This document shows positions 20,605 to 31,000 of a DNA stretch of 64,000 nt, piece by piece (position 1 is the first letter of the stretch; each line of letters starts with the position of its first letter). The position numbers and the translations under genes were made by a program. The stretch is from NCBI GenBank assembly GCA_039105265.1, contig JAPFFF010000004.1:2108001-2172000 (forward strand), in the 5' to 3' direction. The DNA is from Tritrichomonas musculus (Eukaryota > Parabasalia > Tritrichomonadida > Tritrichomonadidae). The notes under the pieces were generated by a model, which made no database searches, was not told where the DNA came from, and was given only the letters and a program-made list of their open reading frames with translations.

Positions 20605-21789
20605 ATGGATTCTAAGGTAATTTATTTAAATCCGAATCAATTGGCTGATATGAGCCGTTATAAAATTGATGATGTTGCACCGATTACATTTGCATTGATT
20701 ACAGTAGAAAAAAATAGATATTTTTTCCCTTCAATTTTCATATTTCCAAAGCAAGCTAAAAGTACAACTAAAGGTGATATGTTAACAAGTAGACCTACAT
20801 GGATAATATATCTTGATGGTGATACACCTGAAAAACCTTCATACGTGTTTACAAAAAAGATTCTTACAGGATATCAGGAACCTATATTTATATTAATAGT
20901 TGATAATACACCAAAAGCATTAACAAAATATTATAAAAATTATAACGGTGAATCTTATTTTCATAAAACTTACTTTGCTTTCACTTCTGAATCATTCATA
21001 AAGGCATTTGATAATATTATAACTGCAGCTGATATAAACTATGACCCTAATGCAGCACAAACATATTTATCTTTTTATATTTACGATAACCCTGAAAAAA
21101 TTCCGATAATTGATTGTTATGTTAATACAACTCCTGAATCTGACAACGAGGAAATTGCAAAATCGATAACAGCAGATTTAAATCATAATACAGGTACAAA
21201 ATCAATTGAAAAATCGGCTTTTAGTTTTCGAAATGATACAATAGCCGATGAATATCCTGTATTCAAACCGAGAAAAATAACACAGGATTCAGGTTTTAAT
21301 ACAAAAGAATCAATATCGACTCCAAAGAGATTTGATGCAAAACTAATAAAAATGTTAGAAAAGATTTCCAATCAGCTGCAAATGCAACAATCAGAACCAA
21401 TATATAAGCACTTGCCAAAAGATAACAAAGTTCACTTTTCAGCATCAGCAAAACGAACTATTCCTAATAGCTCGGAAACATATCAAAAAATAGTTCAACA
21501 AAATAATTCTTTACCGAATTATGAACCTATGGAAATTGAAGAAGATTGGCACGAAGAAAACCAAAATCAATCACAAGGCTTTGATTTTGAAACACCAAAT
21601 CCTAATAAGACATCAAATTATTATGAACGACAACAAAACATAAATAATAATAATAATACTTTTGAAGACTTGTCAAGTGAAGAAGAATATAATCAGCAAC
21701 CACAATCAACAAAACGTTATAGTTTTAGAATCGTTTCAGACCCAAATGACAAAAAAATAATAATAATAATAATGGAGGTTTTGATTTAA
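20605..21789 (+). CDS. Protein of unknown function (Polinton 1)
   Basis: 394 residues. Residues 1-180 look folded, with alternating beta strands (APITFALITVEKNRYFF, PSIFIFPK, TWIIYLDGD). Residues ~190-390 are Ser/Asn/Gln-rich and probably disordered. I do not recognise the family. It lies 12 bp after the penton-like gene in the same direction and so may be co-expressed with virion genes. It starts at AAATG. Confidence 0.55.
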   Translation: MDSKVIYLNPNQLADMSRYKIDDVAPITFALITVEKNRYFFPSIFIFPKQAKSTTKGDMLTSRPTWIIYLDGDTPEKPSYVFTKKILTGYQEPIFILIVDNTPKALTKYYKNYNGESYFHKTYFAFTSESFIKAFDNIITAADINYDPNAAQTYLSFYIYDNPEKIPIIDCYVNTTPESDNEEIAKSITADLNHNTGTKSIEKSAFSFRNDTIADEYPVFKPRKITQDSGFNTKESISTPKRFDAKLIKMLEKISNQLQMQQSEPIYKHLPKDNKVHFSASAKRTIPNSSETYQKIVQQNNSLPNYEPMEIEEDWHEENQNQSQGFDFETPNPNKTSNYYERQQNINNNNNTFEDLSSEEEYNQQPQSTKRYSFRIVSDPNDKKIIIIIMEVLI

Positions 21790-21794
21790 ATTAA

Positions 21795-24089
21795 TTATTC
21801 ATTATTCATTCTTTGATGTAATGGTTTAAGATTAACAGCAAAATCAGCATATTTATTTTTGTTCTGCAATTTACTTTCTTTGAGTTGTGCTTTGAATGCT
21901 GTGTATCCACAATTTGGATATATATCTCTTTCTATTGCTGCGGTGATTCGTTTAATGAAATTATCTTTAACGTTCTTAATATCTTCTGGCGTTGCTTCTT
22001 TAATTCCTTCTGCATTTCGTTTCAACCTGTTATATCCTTCTTGCTTACTTACATCAACATTGAAACCAACACCAAAGACAACATAATCAATGTAATGCAT
22101 TAATTCAGTAAATTGTTTACCCCATTGACTTGGTTCAGCCTTTAATTCTCCTGATGTGATATCAATAGCTTTATCAATAATCTTCTCAACATATGATTGA
22201 ACATTCTTTCCTAATACTGAAACATATTCTTTATTGTTCTGTTGTTTCCAATATATCCATTGTTCATATGTTAATATCTTTCCATTGAACTTATTGTCTT
22301 GAATGATTTCTTTGAAAGGAGCATCAAAGAGATAAGCAAATAACATATTTGATACAGCAAGGTAATTGATGAGTTTCTTCAAAGGAGATAATACAAAGAA
22401 TTGTTCGTCATTCCAATACACTTTCCAGACTTTAGAAAAGATTGATGACCAATAAGAACTTGGTGTAATACGTTTGCTGACTCTTGCTTTTCCCAGACCC
22501 ATAGGACCGTAATAATTTTCTAGCTCTTGCATTTCTTTTCCCTTTGTTAATTTGTATTGACCAGCATCCCAATCAATTTTCTTGATATCTTTATCAAATA
22601 ATGATTGAATCCATTTATTGAACGGCATTTCTTTTCTTTCTTGTTTTGTTTTAATAACAGATTTCCAAACTTTCTTGTAAGGAGAAGCAAATACAAGCTT
22701 GTATCCGTTAATGATTGAAGGATTACCGTTCCTATCAATTAAAACAACATCATCAACTTTATCACCGTTCAAGTCTGTTATTGAGTTTCCTAACGGGTCT
22801 TTGGCATTTTCTGGTAATAAACGATATCTTGGTTTACCGTCTTTATCAACTGAATTCTTACAGTATTCAATAGCTGTATCACGACAAGCTGCATTCGGAA
22901 TGTATTTGATTCTGAAGTTTCCGTTAATAATCATATCAATAAATTTATCTCTGTAATAGGATATATTACCACCAACCCGAGGTATTTCAAGCTTGTCAAA
23001 TGAATCCTTTAATGTTGAGTTAACAAGAGGCATATCTTTTTTATCACGACGTCCGCGAGTATTCTTTGAGGGTTGCTTTGCATTTCTTATTAATTCATCA
23101 AGTATTTCATCATCTGCTTTGTTATCTTCTGCATATCCTTTGTATTTCCTTGCAAAAGGTGATTTAATTTCTTGTGCTTCTTCTTCATTATCTTCATATC
23201 TGTATGGTTGTTTTGCAGGTGTTCTTGCATATCTGTATGCTTCGGTTGCTGCTTCATCATCATCTTGCCAATCATCTAATTCATCATCATATAATGATTG
23301 AAGAGGTCCGTTATTATTGTTGTTGTCGTCTGCCATTTTATTAGTTGAAAAATTATTTTTATTGTGTTCCTTTGATGGTTCAATAAAAGAATCAGATAAA
23401 TCATCGTTTTTCAATATTAATGACTCAGAATCTGATTCGCTTAATGTTATATTAAGTAATGAATCTTCACTGTCTTTAGGCAATTGTATTGTCGAGTCAT
23501 TTTCATCAGAATCACTCGGAGTTATGCGTTTTCTTCTTGGTGTTCTTCGTTTATTAGTATCAAGTGTTGGTTCATGAATGCTTGTTCTCTTTCTTCTTCC
23601 TTTGGTGGTTTGTGGTGTTTGACTCTTTCTCGGTGGTTTGATGGGTGATGAACGAAAACCGTCAGAGCTATAATTTAAATCATCATTGACAACAATATTG
23701 AAGTAATTGATAATGATATCAAGACTTTTTTTATCTGTTGTGTACTCTTTTAAACTAAGGAATTGATTGCCTTTACTTTTAATACCAGCATTGATTTTGT
23801 TCATCAATGAAACAAATCGACGAAACTTGACTTTCATTTCACGAATCTTTCCCACACTTCTTCCTGTATATTCATTGTTTTGTATTTGATACAACAAATT
23901 AATTAAATCATTGGGGTGTTCTAGTTTGTATGTACTGAGAAACGTGTTCTTAAAATAATCTATCGGGTCCTCTAGTTCTTCATCATCATCAGGTTTAGAT
24001 ACCTCACTGTCAAATATTGTTTCATCATCAATATTGCTCAAATCTAAATCAAAGCTATCAGATGAATTATTTTTATCTTGTTTTGACAT
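21795..24089 (-). CDS. Large protein with acidic/basic linker and folded C-terminus (Polinton 1)
   Basis: 764 residues. The first 45 residues are acidic. A helical region (50-130) follows, then a strongly basic patch (~155-195, with KGRRKRTS and RRTPRRKR), an acidic Asn-rich linker (to ~350), and a folded region of ~370 residues with many aromatic positions (YYGPMGLGKARVSKRI, VWKVYWNDEQFFVLSPLKK). The basic patch suggests DNA or RNA contact. No known domain is recognised. It converges with the gene before it (5 bp apart) and is divergent from the fibre-like gene (22 bp apart), so the two may share a promoter. Confidence 0.6.
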   Translation of the reverse strand: MSKQDKNNSSDSFDLDLSNIDDETIFDSEVSKPDDDEELEDPIDYFKNTFLSTYKLEHPNDLINLLYQIQNNEYTGRSVGKIREMKVKFRRFVSLMNKINAGIKSKGNQFLSLKEYTTDKKSLDIIINYFNIVVNDDLNYSSDGFRSSPIKPPRKSQTPQTTKGRRKRTSIHEPTLDTNKRRTPRRKRITPSDSDENDSTIQLPKDSEDSLLNITLSESDSESLILKNDDLSDSFIEPSKEHNKNNFSTNKMADDNNNNNGPLQSLYDDELDDWQDDDEAATEAYRYARTPAKQPYRYEDNEEEAQEIKSPFARKYKGYAEDNKADDEILDELIRNAKQPSKNTRGRRDKKDMPLVNSTLKDSFDKLEIPRVGGNISYYRDKFIDMIINGNFRIKYIPNAACRDTAIEYCKNSVDKDGKPRYRLLPENAKDPLGNSITDLNGDKVDDVVLIDRNGNPSIINGYKLVFASPYKKVWKSVIKTKQERKEMPFNKWIQSLFDKDIKKIDWDAGQYKLTKGKEMQELENYYGPMGLGKARVSKRITPSSYWSSIFSKVWKVYWNDEQFFVLSPLKKLINYLAVSNMLFAYLFDAPFKEIIQDNKFNGKILTYEQWIYWKQQNNKEYVSVLGKNVQSYVEKIIDKAIDITSGELKAEPSQWGKQFTELMHYIDYVVFGVGFNVDVSKQEGYNRLKRNAEGIKEATPEDIKNVKDNFIKRITAAIERDIYPNCGYTAFKAQLKESKLQNKNKYADFAVNLKPLHQRMNNE

Positions 24090-24111
24090 TGTTTAGTTTC
24101 TAATAAATTGA

Positions 24112-27100
24112 ATGTTTACGATTGAGCAGAGCGGACACATAACAAAAACAAATACCATTGACGGATTGATTAACGAATACATTAAAAGATATGTCGATAA
24201 TTATGTTATCAAAGGTGATTCATCGAACGGGAACGTATTAGGTTCAAACGGTAATGGAATCACTGAGGAACAATTGAATGAAGCTGTTAACGGATTGCGT
24301 GATTATGTTATCAACAATTATGCTTTATCAACTGATATACCCGAACCAATTGATTTAACGAATTATGCATTGAAGACGGATATACCAGAAGTACTCAAAA
24401 ATAGTGAGTTGCAATTGAACCCAAAGGAACAATTATCAGACGAAATGTTTCAGAAATTGATGGCTGATGATGTTAAACCATTATCAGCTAAAGCATCAAC
24501 GTGTTTAACAAGTATGGCAGCTAATGAAGCTCTTCAGGAGGCTTTGGATGTTTGTGCCGGACAATATGTTCCAAAAGATGATTTGAAGAATTACATCACG
24601 AGAGATAATTTGAATGTATCAACTGAATACACAATTGAAACTAAGACATATATGTTTCCTAATACAGGACCAATACCAGAAGAATATGAAGAAAACGGAA
24701 TGGATACATCTCACGTTTTACCGTTCAAAGAAGGAACACATTTGGTTGGTTATAAATTAGACAATAGTGGTAATATATTCCATTTTGATATCAGATTCAA
24801 GACAAATGATTTATATGCTGATGATGAATATAACGTTAAACAACATGAAGCTGAAGGATTTGATAGTGAAGGTGAGTATTTTGAATTAGTGTGGGATGAA
24901 GTTAGTGGAGCAATTTATGATAGATATCAATACCTTCCAATAACAATAACATTAGCAGAAACAGAAGAAAGATTAGCATTGAAGAGTGATATACCTGAAC
25001 CAATTGATTTGACACCGTATTATACTAGTGCACAAGCTGATGAGAAGTTCGTCGATGAGGATGAATTGGCTTATGAATTGGATAAGTATGAAACGAAAAC
25101 AGTTGCAGAAGGAAAATATGCAATGAAGAGTGAAATCCCAGAAATTATTGAGGGTCAAACAACAATTCAATTCGAAATCGTCAATAATACAATTCCTGAT
25201 TTGGATTACAACACATATCATGAACTGATTGAGCAATACGGGTTGGATATTGTTTCATCAAACAGTTTTTATACGGGTCATTATGTTCATGTAGACTATT
25301 CGTACAATGACGATGATGACGAACAACCCTCTCAGATAATGCGTATCGAAGGAAGTGATTCAAGTATTTGGTTTTTGTATGACAGCCATGAATTAATCAA
25401 TCCAGGAACTGGCGATACACCAGAAGTTTTATCGTGTTCAATTACCAAAACTATCGAACCAACAGACAGAAACGCTTATTCAGCTAGATATGTGTCGAAT
25501 ACTTATGCATTGAAGACGGATATACCAGAACCAGTTGACTTGACACCGTATTATACTAGTGCACAAGCTGATGAGAAGTTTGTTGATGAAGATGAATTAG
25601 CTTATGAATTAGATAAATATGCATTGAAAACAGATATACCAACAATTCCAACTGATTTGGTTAATGAATCTGCATTGAATACTGCATTATACGGAACTGA
25701 ATTGAATATTGAATATCCAGCAAACTTATATGACGGTGCATATATTACCCCTCAGCTACCAAATGCCAGAGTTCATTTGGTATTTGATGTTAATTGGGGA
25801 GATAATCAAGATGATGATATAATGCATATTGATGTAATATTTAAACCAAATGGTTCTACTAGCACTTATGACAGCATGGACAGGTATGATAGCAATGGCA
25901 AACGCATTGATAGAATAATATGGCGTTATGATGATGGACAAATTGTATATGTATCATATATTGCAGCACATAGAAATAATAATCCAATAGCATACAATTT
26001 CATTAGAGCTCAAATCGAATCGCCATTCATTAAAACCGCAAATGTTGCTGATGAAAGTCCAGAACAAATCACAATTCAATGTACACAGAATGATAGTGGT
26101 TGTGTAATCCCAGATGAATATATACGAAGGGTATTAACAACCAAAAATATTATTGTAAAGTTCAAACGAAATGCTGATGATGCATCATATGAAGAAGCTG
26201 AATACGAATATTCTGGACGAAAGAGTGCAAATCTCATATACAAATCAACCAGCGGAGAGTCAAGTGAATTGATAGATATTCGTGTAGCTACACGTATTGT
26301 TTCATTGAGAGCTGAGGATGATACACTAACCAATATTTATGATGCAACTATCACATTAATCAGCATCCGACCTGTGAATGATGATATGATTACTTCGGTG
26401 AAATATGTGAATGATAACTTTGCACTGAAGTCAAACGTCATAACAGAAGAACAACTAATAAAAAAATGTGCTATTGATTGCGGACCGATTACAGAGGGCG
26501 GTGAAATATCAATTCATTATCTAAAACTTGAAGATAAGGTAATTAAACTGGAATACATAGTAGGTGATTATGCGCTATGTTTGGAAATAAGAATATTATT
26601 CTATGATACAACTGGAAATCCTCATAACATTGTTCTTGTATTACATCAAAGAACTGTGTATTTCGACAATTTCAAATTCCCATTCTATTATGAAGACACT
26701 GTTGATATAACATCAGGAAGACCCCTGACATATAATTTCCCAATAGGCGGATATTCTTGGACAACTACTCAGGAATTATTAGATGCTAAACAAATATATT
26801 CAAGATGCATCATGTCCCGAGGTTATTTAGCAAAATATAAGGCTGCTATTTACGGTGCACAATCAAACACAACAATCACACATTACTCGCCGATTGAATC
26901 ATCAATGAACTCTGTTAGTGATTTCGTTGTTGGTTCTCCAGTGTATATGACAGGTAAGGTTTACAAACATGTTGGTGATGAATGGAAACCATCAACAGCA
27001 GATGATACAACTGATTGTATTTGTAGTGTCAAAACATCAGGAACATGGAAGGAGTATGTCGGTATATGTGTGAGAATCGATGACAAAAATAAATGTATCA

Positions 27101-27306
27101 CATTTAGTTCACATGGTGATTATATGGTTCGCGTTAATGATTCATCATGTTATTCAATCGGTGATGAGGTGTTTATCGATAATGAAGACAATAAGCTGAA
27201 AGTTCTTTCAGGAGAGACAGCAATAACATCAAAAATAAAACGTATGACTGTTGGAATCATTACAAGTATCATTGATGAAAGAACATTAGCTGTATTCAAA
27301 GAGTAA
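24112..27306 (+). CDS. Fibre-like repeat protein (Polinton 1)
   Basis: 1064 residues. Short segments LKTDIPEPIDLT / ALKSDIPE recur at residues ~67-96, ~289-345 and ~466-513. The last two copies share a longer block (TPYYTSAQADEKFVDEDELA) whose DNA is almost identical over ~90 bp, 531 bp (177 codons) apart. Such 'YALKxDIP' linkers between beta-rich modules resemble trimeric tail or receptor-binding fibres of phages and large DNA viruses. The C-terminal ~125 residues (SDFVVGSPVYMTGKVYKH to the end) look like a small beta-barrel cap. No signal peptide is seen. The likely role is virion surface attachment (inference). Confidence 0.55.
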   Translation: MFTIEQSGHITKTNTIDGLINEYIKRYVDNYVIKGDSSNGNVLGSNGNGITEEQLNEAVNGLRDYVINNYALSTDIPEPIDLTNYALKTDIPEVLKNSELQLNPKEQLSDEMFQKLMADDVKPLSAKASTCLTSMAANEALQEALDVCAGQYVPKDDLKNYITRDNLNVSTEYTIETKTYMFPNTGPIPEEYEENGMDTSHVLPFKEGTHLVGYKLDNSGNIFHFDIRFKTNDLYADDEYNVKQHEAEGFDSEGEYFELVWDEVSGAIYDRYQYLPITITLAETEERLALKSDIPEPIDLTPYYTSAQADEKFVDEDELAYELDKYETKTVAEGKYAMKSEIPEIIEGQTTIQFEIVNNTIPDLDYNTYHELIEQYGLDIVSSNSFYTGHYVHVDYSYNDDDDEQPSQIMRIEGSDSSIWFLYDSHELINPGTGDTPEVLSCSITKTIEPTDRNAYSARYVSNTYALKTDIPEPVDLTPYYTSAQADEKFVDEDELAYELDKYALKTDIPTIPTDLVNESALNTALYGTELNIEYPANLYDGAYITPQLPNARVHLVFDVNWGDNQDDDIMHIDVIFKPNGSTSTYDSMDRYDSNGKRIDRIIWRYDDGQIVYVSYIAAHRNNNPIAYNFIRAQIESPFIKTANVADESPEQITIQCTQNDSGCVIPDEYIRRVLTTKNIIVKFKRNADDASYEEAEYEYSGRKSANLIYKSTSGESSELIDIRVATRIVSLRAEDDTLTNIYDATITLISIRPVNDDMITSVKYVNDNFALKSNVITEEQLIKKCAIDCGPITEGGEISIHYLKLEDKVIKLEYIVGDYALCLEIRILFYDTTGNPHNIVLVLHQRTVYFDNFKFPFYYEDTVDITSGRPLTYNFPIGGYSWTTTQELLDAKQIYSRCIMSRGYLAKYKAAIYGAQSNTTITHYSPIESSMNSVSDFVVGSPVYMTGKVYKHVGDEWKPSTADDTTDCICSVKTSGTWKEYVGICVRIDDKNKCITFSSHGDYMVRVNDSSCYSIGDEVFIDNEDNKLKVLSGETAITSKIKRMTVGIITSIIDERTLAVFKE

Positions 27307-27312
27307 ATCAAA

Positions 27313-27951
27313 TCAAATCAAATCATGTTGATGTTTGAATCTATTAATATATACGCTAACTTTTTGATTATTTATATCGTTCATTGAAATAAATTCATTG
27401 CCTGATTTATTTGTATTGATATGAAGAATTTTATAAATATTATCAGTAATCTTTGCATAAAAAATGTCTTCATTATTAGTATCATCATGGTAATAATAAT
27501 ACGTGTTTTCTTCAAATTCTTTCCTTTCTGTCTTTGTTTCATAGAAATCAATAACAATTGCATCATCAGGTATGTCATCAATGAATTCATATTGAATACC
27601 TTTATAATTTGATTTATTTTTATTATTCTCTGAACTTGATACAAATCGTAAATTATCAAGATGATAATCAGTTTTGATTCTATTCTTATGGTCGACTTGT
27701 GGTAGATTATTAGGGTTTTCAATAAATTGCTTTGCTACAAGAATATGTTTATAATATATTTTGTTATTTAGGTTTACACACGGATAAACATTTTGTCTGT
27801 ATTCACCTTCAGCTATTATTTTTCCTGTTTTCTTATTCTTGATGTTATAAGGGAAAGTTGTTTGAATTTCATAATCACTTTCAAAACCTTTCAAAGGTTC
27901 AAATTCAGCTTCAGCATTTTCAATTTGTGTTTGTTCAGTTGGTTGACTCAT
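27313..27951 (-). CDS. NUMOD-HNH endonuclease-type protein (Polinton 1)
   Basis: 212 residues. The N-terminus (FEPLKGFESDYEIQTTFPY) is NUMOD4-like. An HNH_3-type core follows at ~75-120 (ILVAKQFIENPNNLPQVDHK, then DYHLDNLRFVSSSENNKNK), with the DH and N positions typical of the family. The last ~90 residues are unassigned. Free-standing HNH proteins in phages and giant viruses are homing or nicking enzymes. Polinton 2 carries a shorter relative at 35873-36208, so this may be an established Polinton gene in this lineage. It lies between the fibre and polymerase genes. Confidence 0.75.
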   Translation of the reverse strand: MSQPTEQTQIENAEAEFEPLKGFESDYEIQTTFPYNIKNKKTGKIIAEGEYRQNVYPCVNLNNKIYYKHILVAKQFIENPNNLPQVDHKNRIKTDYHLDNLRFVSSSENNKNKSNYKGIQYEFIDDIPDDAIVIDFYETKTERKEFEENTYYYYHDDTNNEDIFYAKITDNIYKILHINTNKSGNEFISMNDINNQKVSVYINRFKHQHDLI

Positions 27952-28006
27952 TTATAACAAAAATAAAAAAATTGATTTTTTAAAATAAAATCATTAAATT
28001 AATTGT

Positions 28007-31000
28007 TTAATGATTCTCAATGAAATAATCCTTTGCAGTGAAACCATTGACATAAGGACAACAACAATGATTTGATAATACCAACATTTTTGAATGTGCT
28101 GCTGTTAAAGCATTTTTGATAACAGTTATTTTACTCATCAGTTGTGAATTCATTTGAAGGTTTATATTTTTGCCTTTCATTATTGATTGCTTATCAATGA
28201 CATTTTTGTAATCACTTGATTTGATGTTGTTCTTCTTCAATGAAACACCTTTGAGCTTTAATGAAATTGTTTTGTCATCTGACCAAATCGTATAACATTT
28301 AGCACACAAAGCAACTTGATTTGCTCCAAACTTTTCTACACAGCATCCGAGAATCTTTTTCTCATCATATACATCATTGATTGCAGGATTTGGCATAAAG
28401 CTATAAATGTGTTTATCATAAAATGATTTGTCTTTGATGACGTAATCAAACAACTGGTCAATCGGTTTATTCATATCACCAGCTATAGACATGTACAGAC
28501 TATCTGTATCGACCGAGTTGAAATGAATTTTATTCATGTCAATGCATTTGTATAGAAAGTCATAAAGGAAAGTCAAATACCAGTATTTCGCATTGTCTAA
28601 TGTCCAAAATGATTCCTGAAGACATGTAGTGCATTTGAATGAATGTGGTTGTGATTGTATCAAATAACAATCATTTGACAATTTACATCCATTGCGATAA
28701 GTATCGGATGCAATCAATTGAAAGGCTTTATTTTTATCAACAATTCTGACTTTGTTGAAGTTCTCTGAATTCATACCGTCATATCCGTAAGATCCGTTCA
28801 TACTAATCTTGTAAAACTTTTCGTTCCCGTGTGCCTTTCCTGACAATATATCTTGACGCTTCTTCATAAACTCACAAACAAATTGATTGAATCCGTCATG
28901 AGCTTCATATAAACTTAAGCTCTTAATGTCATCAACAATAAGTCCGTGGTCGATTAAAAACCATAAAAGGTAATTCGAGAACGTCATAAATGTTCCGCAT
29001 GTATCAAGCAACATTGTCAGCTTTCTTGTTTCTTTATCGGCTGAATTCAGTTTATTGTCTTTCATATATTTGTACATATAGCTTCCAATCGTTTGCTCAT
29101 CATTCATTATATTGATATTTCTAAACACAGGAGGGAAATTAATCAAATCGTTGATTTTATTCTTTGGACATCTCAATTTGACTTCAGCTTTGAATATAAA
29201 CTCAGGGTTTGCATCAAATCGCTTCTTTGATTGAATGATATTCATTGCAGTATTAAGAACCTTTTCATTCTTGTTTCCTTGTTCATCATAAACATCAAAT
29301 CGTTTTATAAATGAACCAGGCATGTACATGATTCCTCCGTGATAAGGATTGAATGAATGTTTTACTGAACTGAATGATGAGGGATACAATGAATTGAAAT
29401 CAATACCAGCAACGTGTGAAACTATGTTTGAAGTGTCATAGCTAATGATTCTGTCATTAACGGCATCATATTTGAGTTTATTGATTAATGTTTGACCTCT
29501 AATGTTCACTCGATGAAGTACATTTGATAATCCTCCCGTTATGTTCTCTCTCAAATTGTAGTATTCTTTTTCATCAGTTATGAGTGTTGGCAGGTGATGG
29601 AGCTTGCAGAATTTCTTCAATTGTATTTTGGTTCTTGTTATCTTGTCATCATCACGTTGTCTCAAACGATTACATTCAGCACAAGCAAGTAAACAGTTAT
29701 CAATCTGATGTCCTTTGTTGTTATCTATTCTGTCAAGTGTCGGTTTGTTGTTGTAAGTAAAGTGTTCACCACATAAATGACATTTACCTGTTTCATTTGA
29801 TTCATACAATTTCATGAATGCTTCGAAATCCTTTTCACTAACACATTTTGAAATATCTCGTTGATTTTGGTTCGTTTGAAGCGATGAATCGCCTTTTTGC
29901 AAGCAAAAATTATGTTTCATGTCTTGCTTTCGATAATTATCACATTTATTTAACCACCATTTCATTGTTGGTTTGAATGTATTTGATTTGTTGATGATTT
30001 CATAGTCGTTCTTCGGATTAAAATCTTTATATGCAAGAGCATATTTGATGCATGAAGCGTTCTTCGATAATGAAAGATTACTTATCAAATCAACTTTGTA
30101 TTCGGCATTCATTTGAATAAGGTTGTCAATAGGATTAATCATCATTTCAACATCATTGTCATTGTATGATAACAAATAATCCCAACGTGTTGCAAACCTC
30201 TTTGAATCAATCAAATACTCTTCATAATCGGATTGTGTTAAAGGATTCTTTTGATTGAGATAACTGTAAAAGTCTTCATATGCGAATGGTTCACTCTTTG
30301 ATAACACTTCATTATAATTTTCATTGTTGATTGCTTCATAAGGAAATACACCTTTCGAACTGTTAGAAATCCCACCAAAATCAATTCCAAATTGTTTGAG
30401 CGTACCACCAGCAACAAATGCTTGTGCATCAATGAATCGTAATCGAATGGGGTACTTTGATGATTTCAATATAAATTGCTTTAATGATGTAGCTGTTCCA
30501 ATCATTCCGCTATCGATAGACCAATGATTTTTAATCAATTGCTCTTTGAATAAGTTTGAATCAAATCGTGATGAATTAAAACCAAATACTGTTATTGTTT
30601 TCAATGATGTATCTATTTTATTGAGTTCTTCTTCTGATTTATCTTTAATGAATGATTTTAAATGGTTCAACTTATCAACATACACATCACATCCAACAAC
30701 AAATAACCATTCAATCCATTTGGCAATGAAGTCATTTGTTCTTATATCAAAGTTCTTTGTTATCAAACCTTTATCAAGTTTCACACATGATGAAACACTC
30801 AAAGGAATCAATCGAGAATTGATAACTGATTTATCACTAACTTTCTTTTCAATCTTTTGCTCCATTGTTTCAAAATCATAAGTGATATAATGAATTGTTG
30901 GCTTCCATTCAAGTTCATATGAAAGACAATACAAATAAACAGGATTGTTTAAAATGTGTGGACAATATGGCAAAGCTTCTCGTGAAGGTATGAAATCCTT

